From positions 186,001 through 250,000 of the forward strand of contig JADJSK010000002.1 in the NCBI GenBank assembly GCA_016711705.1: 64,000 bases of DNA, read 5' to 3'. Source of the stretch: Candidatus Brachybacter algidus (GTDB lineage Bacteria > Bacteroidota > Bacteroidia > Chitinophagales > Saprospiraceae). Shown here piece after piece: positions 19,601 through 29,179 of the stretch (positions are counted from its first letter, which is position 1; every line of letters begins with the position of its first letter). A program made the translations under genes and the position numbers. The notes under the pieces are model-generated. The model ran no database searches, had not been told where the DNA came from, and worked only from the letters and a program-made list of their open reading frames with translations.

Positions 19601-19665
19601 TAAAGAAGCCCAATAGCCAAAAGCCATTTACCCCCACCAAATAACTTTGTAAATTTTACTTTCAT
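16655..19665 (-). CDS. SusC/RagA TonB-dependent receptor with one-base frameshift (pair 2)
   Basis: A signal peptide, a CarboxypepD_reg-like domain (about 45-118), plug motif VVGYGSQSKK (125-134) and a barrel are read in one frame from 19665. That frame ends at 16984 in a foreign tail. The true C-terminus (FGLNVTF end) is read in another frame down to 16655. Adding one C to the CC at 17088-17089 (plus strand) restores QGNQIFNATKMDLEG and gives about 1,003 residues, normal for SusC. The error sits in a homopolymer, so either a sequencing error or a real inactivation is possible. The protein imports oligosaccharides across the outer membrane with SusD 2. Confidence 0.92.
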
Positions 19666-19789
19666 AATATTTTTAAATTAATAAAATTAATACGCACACC
19701 AGTAATAATAATAATGTTACCAACTGTGTCATTCAATAAATAGAAATATAAAAATCAGTTAATTATGTATTTAACTAAAAAAATTTGTT

Positions 19790-21004
19790 TTAGCTCTTTT
19801 GAAATACTCTGATATAATCCACAATAAATAGTTGAGGAAAGACTGTGGTCGCATCGGGATATCCCGGCCAATTTCCACCAACTGCAAGATTCATAAGAAA
19901 AAACTGCGGTTTGTTGAATGGGTATGGTTGACCTTCCATCTCTGCCGCGGTTATCTCATAAAATTTCTTATCGTCTACTCTCCATTCTATCTTGTCTTTC
20001 TCCCACAGAATACTAAAAACATGAAAGTTCTCATTAAAATCTCCTGCATTAGTTGCTAATGTACTTGATCCTTTATACTTATGAGTAGAGGTATTTGTTC
20101 CCCAATGTGCTGTACCATGCACTCTATCCGGCTCGTGGCCAAGATATTCCATTATGTCAATCTCCCCACATGCAGGCCAGCTATTAGTTCCTATATCTGC
20201 ACCCAAAGTCCATAATGCAGGCCATATTCCTTGTCCTATCGGCATAACAGCTCGAATATCAACCCTTCCAAAAGTGAATTCTTTTTTTCCTTTACTTATC
20301 AATCTACTTGATGTATATTGAAATTCTCCTGTTTGCTCTGGCTTGGCTGTTATAATAAGATATTCATTCTCATGAATTGTAGAATTTTCTTTTTTGTAGT
20401 ATTCCAATTCATTATTTCCCCAACCATTATTATTTCCGATTTCAAAAGACCAGTTGTTCTCATTCACAGCGGTTCCTGTAAATTCATCCGCCCATACCAA
20501 ATTATAGCCGACATATTCAGATGGTGAAGTGGCTCCGGCTGAAGGTATTATTATGCTCGATCCACCTCCCGTGTCATCATTCTTAATAGTTATAAGTGCT
20601 TTGGCTTTGATCAGATCCGAGTTTAAGGCAGAAGTAATAACCAATTCAAAAGTTTCGTCAGGTTCCGTAAATTTATCTCCCATAATGATAATTGGTACAT
20701 CAATAGATGTTAGACCTGCAGTAATAATTACCGAAGCATTAGCTATACCAACATAATCGGAACCGGCTATTGCTGAGCCATTTTTAGTGCTATAACTGAT
20801 CACCACATTACTAGCCGCAGGGGCAGAAAGTTGAAGTTTTATATTGATTGTTTGTTCCCCATTACTCTCGGTAATCGATTGATCCAATGCGCTTAATTCG
20901 GGTTTACTGCTGCCGCCTGGACCTTTCTCTTTGTCATCACAAGCAGACAAGCATATCAAGGCAGATGCCATTATTCCATAACCAAGTTTCTTTGCTAAAT
21001 TCAT
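19790..21004 (-). CDS. GH16 laminarinase-like lipoprotein with Calx-beta domain
   Basis: A 404-residue lipoprotein (lipobox LSAC, Cys21). Residues 35-144 form a Calx-beta repeat (SVIITAGLTSIDVPI, TEPDETFELVI). GH16 covers 165-404 with the catalytic EIDIME at 281-286, in which the first Glu is the nucleophile and the last the acid/base; the extra-residue E-I-D-I-M-E form is typical of laminarinases. It is predicted to cleave beta-1,3-glucan at the cell surface. It follows the other GH16 gene by 12 bp, so the two are co-transcribed. The Calx-beta domain probably acts as a spacer or binding module. Confidence 0.95.
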   Translation of the reverse strand: MNLAKKLGYGIMASALICLSACDDKEKGPGGSSKPELSALDQSITESNGEQTINIKLQLSAPAASNVVISYSTKNGSAIAGSDYVGIANASVIITAGLTSIDVPIIIMGDKFTEPDETFELVITSALNSDLIKAKALITIKNDDTGGGSSIIIPSAGATSPSEYVGYNLVWADEFTGTAVNENNWSFEIGNNNGWGNNELEYYKKENSTIHENEYLIITAKPEQTGEFQYTSSRLISKGKKEFTFGRVDIRAVMPIGQGIWPALWTLGADIGTNSWPACGEIDIMEYLGHEPDRVHGTAHWGTNTSTHKYKGSSTLATNAGDFNENFHVFSILWEKDKIEWRVDDKKFYEITAAEMEGQPYPFNKPQFFLMNLAVGGNWPGYPDATTVFPQLFIVDYIRVFQKS

Positions 21005-21016
21005 TTAAATTATTTT

Positions 21017-21805
21017 TTATTGATAAACCCGGACGTAATCGATTTCCATCCTTTGTGGCCAAATATTCTCAACTTCTACTCCTCTTGCTCCCCCAAAATT
21101 GCCTCCTACGGAAATATTTAAAATTAAATAAAATGGTTGATCAAAAGGCCAACTTGATGATCCTTTTCCATCATTTGCAAAAGTATAATAAACTTTGTCA
21201 TCAAGTAAAAAGTCTATTTTTTTTTCATTCCATATAATACTATAGGTGTGAAAGCGGAGACCCATTTCGTACTGAAAAAACTTTCTTCCTTTTTGTGTTC
21301 CATTCATGTGGTTATAAGCATCCGTATGCACCGTTCCATATAACGTGTCCTTGGTCCAGCCGACATGCTCCATGATGTCTATCTCTCCACTGAATGGCCA
21401 ACCACCGTACTTCCAATCCGCAGGCAACATCCAGATAGCAGGACATGTTCCTAACCCTTGAGGTATTCTGGCCCTGACATCTATTCTTCCGAATTTCCAA
21501 GAACCGGATTTTTTACTATTCAGTTTAGCAGAGGTATATTGCATGCCACCCATTATTTCTTTGTGCGCTTCTATGACAAGCAACCCATTTTCCACATGAG
21601 CATTTTTCAAAGCATCTGTATAATACTGGATCTCATGGTTGCCCCAACCACAATTGTTGGGGCATCCATCACCGTACTCGTACGACCAAAGTTCAGGATT
21701 TGGAGCGCCACTTTCACCGTCAAACTCATCACTCCAAACTAATCTGCCTTGTTGGGCAAATGTCGGAAATGACAATACTATAAATATTAATAATCTCCAA
21801 AGCAT
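21017..21805 (-). CDS. GH16 secreted endo-beta-1,3-glucanase-like enzyme
   Basis: A 262-residue single-domain enzyme with a classical signal peptide (about 1-17, ending TFAQ) and no lipobox, so it is periplasmic or exported. Catalytic EIDIMEHVGW starts at 141. CPAIWMLPAD and the C-terminal QRMEIDYVRVYQ are GH16 laminarinase landmarks. Its start is 1 bp after the upstream stop and its stop is 12 bp before the next GH16 start, showing a tight operon. Together with the lipoprotein GH16 it may digest the same glucan in two compartments. Confidence 0.95.
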   Translation of the reverse strand: MLWRLLIFIVLSFPTFAQQGRLVWSDEFDGESGAPNPELWSYEYGDGCPNNCGWGNHEIQYYTDALKNAHVENGLLVIEAHKEIMGGMQYTSAKLNSKKSGSWKFGRIDVRARIPQGLGTCPAIWMLPADWKYGGWPFSGEIDIMEHVGWTKDTLYGTVHTDAYNHMNGTQKGRKFFQYEMGLRFHTYSIIWNEKKIDFLLDDKVYYTFANDGKGSSSWPFDQPFYLILNISVGGNFGGARGVEVENIWPQRMEIDYVRVYQ

Positions 21806-21806
21806 A

Positions 21807-22635
21807 TTATTCCGCTACGAATTTAAATTCGAACCAACCATCAGCCTTGTCGCCATTTGCCTTAGCAAAGGGAGCTCTAATTATTAATTCAGTTTCGGTT
21901 AGTTTCACGATATCAAGTTCAAAGTAAGAATCTCTCGTGCCCATGAACTGTCCTTTATTCAGAATGATCTGATCTGCTCCATTCTGACCTGTTCCTGCGC
22001 TGAAAGTATATGGTCCTGTCACAGGGGTAAATGGCTCATCTACATATCCGTTGAAAGGATTGACAGTCATACCCTGGTTTTTGTAATCAAAATTAGCTCC
22101 ATCGAAGGTAAAACAGTATCTGTCATCATACTGAGATGGCACAAGTCCGCCTGCCGGAGACTTGAACCATTCGCCGGATCCATATGTCGGACCGACAGTA
22201 ATCGCACCCCCTACTTGGGAGAACTTCCAACACTTACCTGACGGACCACATTCACCCGTAAGCAGACCTACTGCCCCTGTGCAAGGTGCCTGAGCGTCTT
22301 TAGTAATGATTACTTTTTTTGTATTGGATGCAGTTCCATTACCTCCAGTCTGTGAGATGTTCAGTGTAATGCTATATTCTCCTTTTTTAGGAAAGTAAAT
22401 AGTATCTGACTGCAATTTTGAAGTAGTTGGATTACCGCCTGTGATCCAAAGTCTGCTGAAATTGTCACTTGAGACATCTGTCACTACCACTCTGTTTGAA
22501 TCATTTGGCACGAATACTACTGTAAAATCAGGACTTCCAGGTAAAGGTCCAAGAGTTACATCTTTTTTCGGACTGAGGATCACATGAAAGTATAGTGATC
22601 ATCATTAAAAGAAAGACAATTATTTTATTCATCAT
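21807..22635 (-). CDS. PKD-like surface glycan-binding lipoprotein with N-terminal frameshift
   Basis: The long frame starts only at a GTG (22583) without a signal. Upstream, another frame from ATG 22635/22632 encodes a good lipoprotein signal ending TILSC. Removing one A from the A6 run (T6 at 22563-22568 on plus) joins them as CDPQSEKDVTLG. The mature part has a PKD-like fold up to about residue 100 and a C-terminal beta-rich domain (GEWFKSPAGG, GWFEFKFVAE). Its position after SusD 1 matches SusE/SGBP-type proteins. The product is probably a glycan-binding lipoprotein; the family is inferred from position and fold. Confidence 0.75.
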
Positions 22636-22668
22636 TTCTGTTGATTTTTATTGAATTAAAGGTTGTTT

Positions 22669-24177
22669 TTAATAACCACTATTTTGTTTTAATACTCCGT
22701 TTGAAAGTGTGATCTGTGAATTTGGAATCGGGAATACATTATTTACTCCTTCTTTAAATCCAAGTGGTCCAAGTTCTGCAGCCGCTCTACCTGTTCTCAC
22801 CAAATCAAAGAATCTATGTCCTTCCAGACCCAGTTCAACTCTTCTCTCATGGAAAATCGCATCATCTAATGCAGTTCCCGAAGCAGTTACTACCGGCATA
22901 TTCACTCTTGCCCTCACTATGTTGAGAGATGCTTTTGCACCTGTTTCGTCGCCGGTTTTTGCCGCAGCTTCAGCATCCATAAGCAATACATCCGAATATC
23001 TAATAACTCTGTCATTGGATCCTCCATTCGGATTTGGATCGCCAATAGGTGCATCTTCGCTAAGGTTAGAGAAGTATTTTCTTGGATGGTATTTATATGG
23101 AGGATCTCCAGCAGCTTCCAAGGTAAAAATTCCTCGGTCACCCATGGCGTCACCAACTCTGAATACTGTATATTTTAACCTTGGGTCTTCTTTACCTTCT
23201 TTCATAAATTCATCTACAAAGTCTTGTGTTGGAATATTAAATCCATATCCTGCAAACGAACCCCTCGCTCTGGTAAATACATTGGTAAAGGTCCCTTCAT
23301 TGGCATTATTCTTACCCCAGTTTCCTCCTGATGCATTCATATACTGAATTTCAAATACTGATTCAGCGTTATTTTCACCTGCGGTAGTGAAGATGGTGCC
23401 GTAATCAGCTACAAGGGTGTATTCTCCAGAGTTGATAATAGCCTGTGTCTGAGTCCGCGCATCTGCAAATTTTTGTTGATACAAATAGGTTTTAGCAAGC
23501 AAACCTTGAGCAGCACCTTTCGTGATTCTCCCTAAGTCGGCAGCTCCATACCCTGATCTTACAGGAAGATCTGCTATTGCTTCATTAAGATCTTTTTCTA
23601 TAAATGCCCAAATAGTGGCAGCATCGGCTCTTTCCTTATTGTATTCTGAAGGTGCCAATACTTTATCAACTAAGGGCACACCTCCGAATAACGTATTTAA
23701 ATTATAATAAAACCATGCTCTGATGAATTTTGCTTCAGCCAATATTCTGGCTTTCAGCGTAGCATCCATTTCTATTGCAGGAACTTTTTCCAGGACTACA
23801 TTGGCACGGTAAATACCTTCATAGTCTGCATTCCATTCAGAATCCAAAAGATCTGTATTTGTAGGACCCTGGAAGGTTTCAAGTCTAAGCACTTCGATTG
23901 CATCATTGTCACCTGAGCCGCCTTTCTCACTGTCATCAGACATAATATCACCCCAGAACCATCTGAAATGTCCGGCGGGACTCATTTCAAACTGGAGTGG
24001 AGCATAAGCTGCATTAATAGCCGCAATAGCATCGGCTTCTGTTTTGTAAAAATTGTCAGCAGTGACTCCTACTATCGGTTTCTTGTCGAGGAAATCCTTA
24101 CTGCAAGATGTGATCAGGACAAGTCCCAGAGCCATCATCGATAAAAATATATTTTTTGCTTTCATGACGAAATTCAT
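22669..24177 (-). CDS. SusD/RagB-family lipoprotein (pair 1)
   Basis: A 502-residue lipoprotein; the signal MKAKNIFLSMM ends at ITSC, so the ATG at 24165 is a good alternative start. The conserved FLDKKPIVGVTADNFYKTE, HERRVELGLEGHRFFDLVRTG and the C-terminal NVFPIPNSQI are SusD landmarks. It is the extracellular lid of SusC 1 and binds the target glycan. Only 8 bp separate it from the SusC stop, so translation is closely linked. No frame problem is seen in this pair. Confidence 0.96.
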   Translation of the reverse strand: MNFVMKAKNIFLSMMALGLVLITSCSKDFLDKKPIVGVTADNFYKTEADAIAAINAAYAPLQFEMSPAGHFRWFWGDIMSDDSEKGGSGDNDAIEVLRLETFQGPTNTDLLDSEWNADYEGIYRANVVLEKVPAIEMDATLKARILAEAKFIRAWFYYNLNTLFGGVPLVDKVLAPSEYNKERADAATIWAFIEKDLNEAIADLPVRSGYGAADLGRITKGAAQGLLAKTYLYQQKFADARTQTQAIINSGEYTLVADYGTIFTTAGENNAESVFEIQYMNASGGNWGKNNANEGTFTNVFTRARGSFAGYGFNIPTQDFVDEFMKEGKEDPRLKYTVFRVGDAMGDRGIFTLEAAGDPPYKYHPRKYFSNLSEDAPIGDPNPNGGSNDRVIRYSDVLLMDAEAAAKTGDETGAKASLNIVRARVNMPVVTASGTALDDAIFHERRVELGLEGHRFFDLVRTGRAAAELGPLGFKEGVNNVFPIPNSQITLSNGVLKQNSGY

Positions 24178-24185
24178 TTATTTAT

Positions 24186-27100
24186 TTAAAATTTAAGACT
24201 AACACCACCAAGAAGAATTCTTGCTTGTGGATAAAAACCTTTGTCTATTCCCAATTCCAGCGCACCACCAATAGTACCGATCTCAGGATCTAATCCATTG
24301 TATTTAGTGAAGGTCAATAAGTTCTGAGCTGAAACATATACTCTAAATTCCTTTATCTTTGCTTTGTTCATCCAAAGCTTAGGGAATGTATATCCTAGTT
24401 GAAGATTTTTAAGTCTGATGTAGGAACCATCTTCCACAAAACGGTCAGAAACTCTTGCATTTTGATTCGGATCATTCAGATTGACTCTTGGTTCGAAATT
24501 AGAAGTACCAGGACCAGTCCATCTTTCTAAAGAAGAATTAGGTCTATTTACATAGGAGAAGTCATATCGGACACTACCATTATATATATCGTTGCCTTGA
24601 GAACCTTGCCAAAACATACTTAGGTCGAATCCCATAAAGCTGATATCACCAGTCAATCCATAAGTGGCCTTCGGAATTGGATTTCCGATGTAAGTCTGAT
24701 CTTTGACATCAATCACATTGTCACCATTCAAATCCCTAAACCTGATGTCACCCGGAGCAGTATTTTCATTCTGAAATGCAGCGCTGGTTACCTCTTCCTG
24801 AGTTTGAAACAAACCATCTGTCACATATCCATAGAATGAGGCTAAAGGATGGCCAACATCAGTTCTCGCCACTGTAGAATTGGCAGATTGTATCCTTCCT
24901 GAATTGATAGGCTCTCCACCAGTACCAAGGTTGGTGATCTCATTGTTTATAAATGTGATATTTCCCCCAATATTGTAGCGAATAGCACTTCCTGCTCCAC
25001 CGGCATAATTCACACCGAACTCAAAACCTTTGTTGACTGCTGTCGCAACATTCTGAGTTGGAGGTGCTGTTCCGGCAGTCGAAAGTACCGGGATTGCATA
25101 AAGCATATCTGAAGTCTTTTTAATATAATAATCCGTGATAACTTGCAGTCTGCTATTAAAGAATTCCATGTCCAAACCAATATTGGTCTGCGTACTTGTT
25201 TCCCATTTAAGATCCGGATTGGATGCACCGAGCGCTACACTTCCGTTAGTGATGATCTGACCAGGGCCAAAAGTATAATTCTGACCTGTACTTACTACAG
25301 AAGTATAACCATAATTTCCGATGTTATCATTACCGTTCTGTCCCCAGCTGGCACGAACTTTTCCGAAGTCCATTACATTTTCTAATATATTATCTTCTGT
25401 GAAAGTCCAACCTGCCGAAAATGAAGGAAAATAACCCCAGCGATTATTAGCACCAAACTTAGAACTACCGTCTGCCCTTAATGTAGCCGTAGCAAAATAC
25501 TTACCTCGGAAATCATAATTTAATCTACCGAAATAAGAATTCAAAGTAGATTCAGAAGCTCCTTCATAAGCACTTTGTGAAGCGATAGGATCAATTGTAT
25601 TGGCAAGGAAAGCGTCTTCAACTCTATTTGAAGGTAGGTTGGTATTGCCTCCTCCATTATAGTTTTGTCTATTGTACAATGCTGAAGTTCCGATGATGGC
25701 ATTGATGCCATGATGCGCTCCAATGGTTGTCACATAATTCAATGTATTTTCCCACTGCCAGTTTCTCCATGTATTATTATTTATGGAAACGGAATTGATC
25801 AGATTCTTCTCAGGTGCGGGAGCATCACTTAGAATAGGATCAACACTAAGATCAAATCTCGGTCTGAAGACTTTTTGATTAGCATAGGTATTATCCATAC
25901 TGTAAGCAGTTCGTGCTTTCAAACCTTTAAATATTTCTGCTTCTGCGAACACTGATGCCACAATTCTATTGCTAACCCAAGTATCGAAAGTCTGGTCGAT
26001 AGCATTCAATGGATTTGCCAGGTCAGTGTCGGTATATGGTGAATAAGCATATGTGCCATCGGCCTTTCTAATAGGTGTTACCGGATCAATGTTGATCGCT
26101 CTCACCAATGGCGAATTGAACTCGCTATTTTCAGTAAGGGCATTTCTTTCGAGCCAGGTGTAACTCAATGTGTTTCCTACTGTCAACCAGGATTTCACTT
26201 CGTGGGTAGAATTTAATCTTGCAGTAAGTCTATCGAATGAAGCTTTATTGCCGCCAATGATACCTTCCTGGCTAAACAAATTGCCGGATAATGCATATGT
26301 TGACTTATCAGATCCACCGGTTACACTGAGTTGATGATCGAAGATAGGAGCACTTTGCAATAGCGCATCTACCCAATCAGTCCCTTCACCCAAGGCATCA
26401 GGATTAGAAAACTCTGGTCTAGGTGCTACTCCGGCTGCGATAGATGCCTCATTAGTGATGATGGCGTATTCCCTGGCGTTGAGTAAGTTTGGTCTTTTCC
26501 AGGCTTTTTGCATACCATAATATGTGCTGTAATTGACGATACCTTCCTGATTTTTTGAACCGGAAAAAGTCTTGATGAGCACCACACCATTCGATCCTCT
26601 TGCACCATAAATTGCTGCAGATGCTGCATCTTTAAGAATATTGATCGACTCAATATCAGCAGGATTCAGGAAGTCAAGGCCTCCTACAGGAATTCCATCC
26701 ACTATATAAAGCGGATCACTATTGTTAATAGTACCTGTACCTCTTACCCGCACTGTGAGTGTGGATCCAGGAGATCCGGAGTTTTGAGCTACCTGAACGC
26801 CTGCTGTTCTGCCCTGAAGCGATTGTTCTACTCTCAATACCGGAGTAGAATTGATCTCATCAGATTTTATCAGAGATACAGCGCCACTGATGGTGCTTCT
26901 TTTTTGAGTACCATAGCCAACAACAACCATTTCATCCAATAGATTGGCATCAGGAGCTAATGAAACATCGATAGTAGATTGTCCTGAGTAAGCAATTTCT
27001 TGTTCCTTTGTACCTATATATCTGAATATCAGTATAGTTCCTTTTTGAATATTGCTCAAAGAATAGGTCCCATCAACGGACGTAACTGTTCCGCTTGAAG

Positions 27101-27254
27101 TTCCTTTCAGGAGAACTGAGACACCGATAAGTGCCTCTTTGGTATCAGATGACGTCACAGTTCCACTCACATTTTGTGCGAATGATGTGATCTGAAGGCA
27201 TAAGATGATAGATACGACGATTAACGCCGTTGCAACTTTTTTCAACCTGTACAT
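24186..27254 (-). CDS. SusC/RagA TonB-dependent oligosaccharide receptor (pair 1)
   Basis: A 1,022-residue outer-membrane transporter: signal peptide 1-27, CarboxypepD_reg-like domain 28-105, plug with VVGYGTQKRS at 111-120, and a 22-strand barrel to the C-terminus. IYGARGSNGVVLIKT is a SusC plug hallmark. It is energised by TonB and imports oligosaccharides with SusD 1. It has its own leader with a hairpin (27277-27291) and follows a strong terminator, so it probably opens the main PUL operon. The frame is intact, unlike its paralogue at 16655-19665. Confidence 0.97.
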   Translation of the reverse strand: MYRLKKVATALIVVSIILCLQITSFAQNVSGTVTSSDTKEALIGVSVLLKGTSSGTVTSVDGTYSLSNIQKGTILIFRYIGTKEQEIAYSGQSTIDVSLAPDANLLDEMVVVGYGTQKRSTISGAVSLIKSDEINSTPVLRVEQSLQGRTAGVQVAQNSGSPGSTLTVRVRGTGTINNSDPLYIVDGIPVGGLDFLNPADIESINILKDAASAAIYGARGSNGVVLIKTFSGSKNQEGIVNYSTYYGMQKAWKRPNLLNAREYAIITNEASIAAGVAPRPEFSNPDALGEGTDWVDALLQSAPIFDHQLSVTGGSDKSTYALSGNLFSQEGIIGGNKASFDRLTARLNSTHEVKSWLTVGNTLSYTWLERNALTENSEFNSPLVRAINIDPVTPIRKADGTYAYSPYTDTDLANPLNAIDQTFDTWVSNRIVASVFAEAEIFKGLKARTAYSMDNTYANQKVFRPRFDLSVDPILSDAPAPEKNLINSVSINNNTWRNWQWENTLNYVTTIGAHHGINAIIGTSALYNRQNYNGGGNTNLPSNRVEDAFLANTIDPIASQSAYEGASESTLNSYFGRLNYDFRGKYFATATLRADGSSKFGANNRWGYFPSFSAGWTFTEDNILENVMDFGKVRASWGQNGNDNIGNYGYTSVVSTGQNYTFGPGQIITNGSVALGASNPDLKWETSTQTNIGLDMEFFNSRLQVITDYYIKKTSDMLYAIPVLSTAGTAPPTQNVATAVNKGFEFGVNYAGGAGSAIRYNIGGNITFINNEITNLGTGGEPINSGRIQSANSTVARTDVGHPLASFYGYVTDGLFQTQEEVTSAAFQNENTAPGDIRFRDLNGDNVIDVKDQTYIGNPIPKATYGLTGDISFMGFDLSMFWQGSQGNDIYNGSVRYDFSYVNRPNSSLERWTGPGTSNFEPRVNLNDPNQNARVSDRFVEDGSYIRLKNLQLGYTFPKLWMNKAKIKEFRVYVSAQNLLTFTKYNGLDPEIGTIGGALELGIDKGFYPQARILLGGVSLKF

Positions 27255-27276
27255 ACTATTTGTTTTGTTTTTTAAT

Positions 27277-27291
27277 GCGGTATAGTACCGC
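27277..27291. promoter_or_regulatory. Hairpin or operator in the SusC 1 leader
   Basis: GCGGTA-TAG-TACCGC is a perfect 6-bp inverted repeat 22 bp upstream of the SusC 1 start. It may be an operator half-site pair or a leader RNA hairpin near the ribosome-binding region. No function is shown. Confidence 0.4.
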
Positions 27292-27358
27292 TAATCCTTA
27301 GATTAGATCTTTATTCAGAGTGATTTTGCCAAGGTAAAATTAGAAATCAAATTTAAAA

Positions 27359-27386
27359 AATCCGGCACAATGGTTTGTGCCGGATT
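27359..27386 (-). terminator. Intrinsic terminator after the T9SS carbohydrate-binding gene
   Basis: A perfect 12-bp stem (AATCCGGCACAA with TTGTGCCGGATT), a 4-base loop and a T6 run on the minus strand. It lies 13 bp past the stop codon at 27399 and upstream of SusC 1, so it separates the two transcripts. Confidence 0.9.
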
Positions 27387-27398
27387 AAATTCAATTCC

Positions 27399-28928
27399 TT
27401 AATTTTTAATAAAAAGTTTTGTTCCAATTTTTCCATCTTTCGTATATGTAACAATATATACACCTGGAGCAAATGAATCAATATCTATATTAATCTGGTT
27501 GGTTCCTGCAGGATAAGCCTGAAGTAATACCTGATTACCTACAATGTTTGAGACAGTTATCGCACCTTTTTTCTGAAGGTAAGCATCAAAGTCTAGTGTA
27601 ATTCTGCTATTTGCCGGATTCGGAGAAATACTGAATCCTGCATCTTTCAACGTTTTAGTTGCAAGGATACATGATTGGCCACTGCAATCACCAAAACAAA
27701 CATTTACTACTGTATCCTGAGTAACCGGCTGCATTCTTCTATCGTTGAAGTTATTAGCATCACCACAAGACTGACCGGCAAGATCCTCTTTACAACTGTA
27801 ATCGGGGCAAGGTCCATTGGCCATAGCAAAGTGCGAACTGAATCCAATTTCTCTGTTGATCGTGATAGAATAAATACCGTCGCCATCCGAATCGGTCATT
27901 TTGTATTTTCCACCCGGAGCTTCGAATCTTGAACCACCTGCGATATATACGCCATCAGGTGAAGGAGGGTTGGCAGCAGGAAAGCCCATGTTTATAGTAA
28001 TATTTGCGTTTTCTCCACAATTGTAGCATTTGTTCCAGCAAGTAATTGGAAGCGTTGTTTCTCCACTGATACTTGCTTTACGATTGATGAATCCGCCATT
28101 ATTAACGATACAGTCATCAGTAGCATTAAGGCCTTCTTCCCAATTGGAGCCATTCACAACGAATTTATATTCAATCACACCCGGTAAGATATCTACTGTA
28201 GTGGTATAAAGACCTGTTCCGGCAGATACTTCTGTCATTGGATTTGCATTTGCATCCCACCCGTTAAAAGTTCCAGCTACACTTGCTGAAGTCACTCCAC
28301 TTCCGAATCCTGCAGAGTTAAATACAAAAGTTACTGCTTGTGGGACAGCTGCAGAACCAACTCCTGTGCTGAAATCATCTAAATAAAGGTAAGTCCTTTC
28401 TGTGGTTGGTTGAAGGAAGTCAGCAAATATTACATAGTTTTTATATATCTTACCTGCAGCCGGAACTTTTAGTCCTGCATCTCCTGGTAGTGTTACATCA
28501 AATTCCAATTCTACCCATTGATTGATAACATTGATTGGTACGATTCTCTCCAAGTTGTCATCTCCTCCGGCAGGTCCGCCTTCCAGTTTCAATTGAAGAT
28601 TACCGGTTTTTTCTGCCCAAACCTTTACCTTCATTCTATTATCTGTTGTAAAATCAATCGGTCTAGAAGGGCCGGGATTGCCATATGCCCCTGCATATGT
28701 TTGCCCACCGATACCCCTTACAAAATACAATACACTATCACTTGTATTAATTCCACTTTTGTCAGGATTCCCAACAATGGAAGTTTGAGGATCCGGCCAG
28801 TCTCCGTTTTCAAAGTAACTGAATGCAGCTTTAGTTTCTGGTGTTTCAAAGTCAAGGATGATGTTCTGGGCTTTTGAGATCAAAGCTCCCATCATCATAA
28901 AAATAGTTAAGAATAAAATTTTTTTCAT
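27399..28928 (-). CDS. T9SS-sorted carbohydrate-binding protein of the PUL
   Basis: A 509-residue exported protein (signal 1-20, ending SKAQ). Residues 22-190 form a beta-sandwich binding module (ILDFETPE at its start, YLYLDDFS at its end). Residues about 200-275 look like a CBM48/AMPK-type glycogen-binding fold (VAGTFNGWDANANPM, EYKFVVNG). A Cys-rich segment follows, and the last 80 residues are a type A T9SS sorting domain (FSISPNPANSRITL). It is predicted to be secreted and anchored at the surface to bind glycan. It is first in the minus-strand PUL and divergent from the regulator. No catalytic motif is seen. Confidence 0.82.
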   Translation of the reverse strand: MKKILFLTIFMMMGALISKAQNIILDFETPETKAAFSYFENGDWPDPQTSIVGNPDKSGINTSDSVLYFVRGIGGQTYAGAYGNPGPSRPIDFTTDNRMKVKVWAEKTGNLQLKLEGGPAGGDDNLERIVPINVINQWVELEFDVTLPGDAGLKVPAAGKIYKNYVIFADFLQPTTERTYLYLDDFSTGVGSAAVPQAVTFVFNSAGFGSGVTSASVAGTFNGWDANANPMTEVSAGTGLYTTTVDILPGVIEYKFVVNGSNWEEGLNATDDCIVNNGGFINRKASISGETTLPITCWNKCYNCGENANITINMGFPAANPPSPDGVYIAGGSRFEAPGGKYKMTDSDGDGIYSITINREIGFSSHFAMANGPCPDYSCKEDLAGQSCGDANNFNDRRMQPVTQDTVVNVCFGDCSGQSCILATKTLKDAGFSISPNPANSRITLDFDAYLQKKGAITVSNIVGNQVLLQAYPAGTNQINIDIDSFAPGVYIVTYTKDGKIGTKLFIKN

Positions 28929-28981
28929 AGTGAATGTCTATTTTAATTATTTCAAAAAGGTTTAAAATGTTAAAAAAGTAT

Positions 28982-28991
28982 CTACGACATG
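28982..28991. promoter_or_regulatory. CTACGACATG direct repeat, copy 1
   Basis: One of three CTACGACAYG words between the divergent PUL gene and the regulator, followed by GTATTA. A candidate operator. Confidence 0.5.
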
Positions 28992-29018
28992 GTATTATTA
29001 TGACAAGATAGTAAAAAA

Positions 29019-29026
29019 CAAACTTA
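29019..29026 (-). promoter_or_regulatory. Candidate Bacteroidota -7 box for the PUL
   Basis: On the minus strand the bases read TAAGTTTG, matching the TAnnTTTG -7 consensus of Bacteroidota primary sigma factor. No clear TTTG -33 box is seen at the usual distance, so the call is weak. It would give a leader of about 85 bases for the gene starting at 28928. Confidence 0.35.
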
Positions 29027-29114
29027 TACCAAAATATATATTGTATAAAGCGTTTTCTGTGGAACAAATCTAAACTAAAACATTCTAATTTCAATATATT
29101 TCACTACTTCAATA

Positions 29115-29124
29115 CTACGACACG
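29115..29124. promoter_or_regulatory. CTACGACACG direct repeat, copy 2
   Basis: The second CTACGACAYG word, 133 bp from copy 1, followed by GATAATA. It is one base different from the other two. Confidence 0.5.
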
Positions 29125-29179
29125 GATAATATATTTTTATTTATAAACTGCTCAAATGTCCTATATTGCTACTTTATTA

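Noticed and set aside
22709..23347. 212-codon plus-strand ORF
   Set aside because: Lies within the well-supported SusD 1 gene on the other strand; Ser/Pro-rich composition is typical of a mirror frame.
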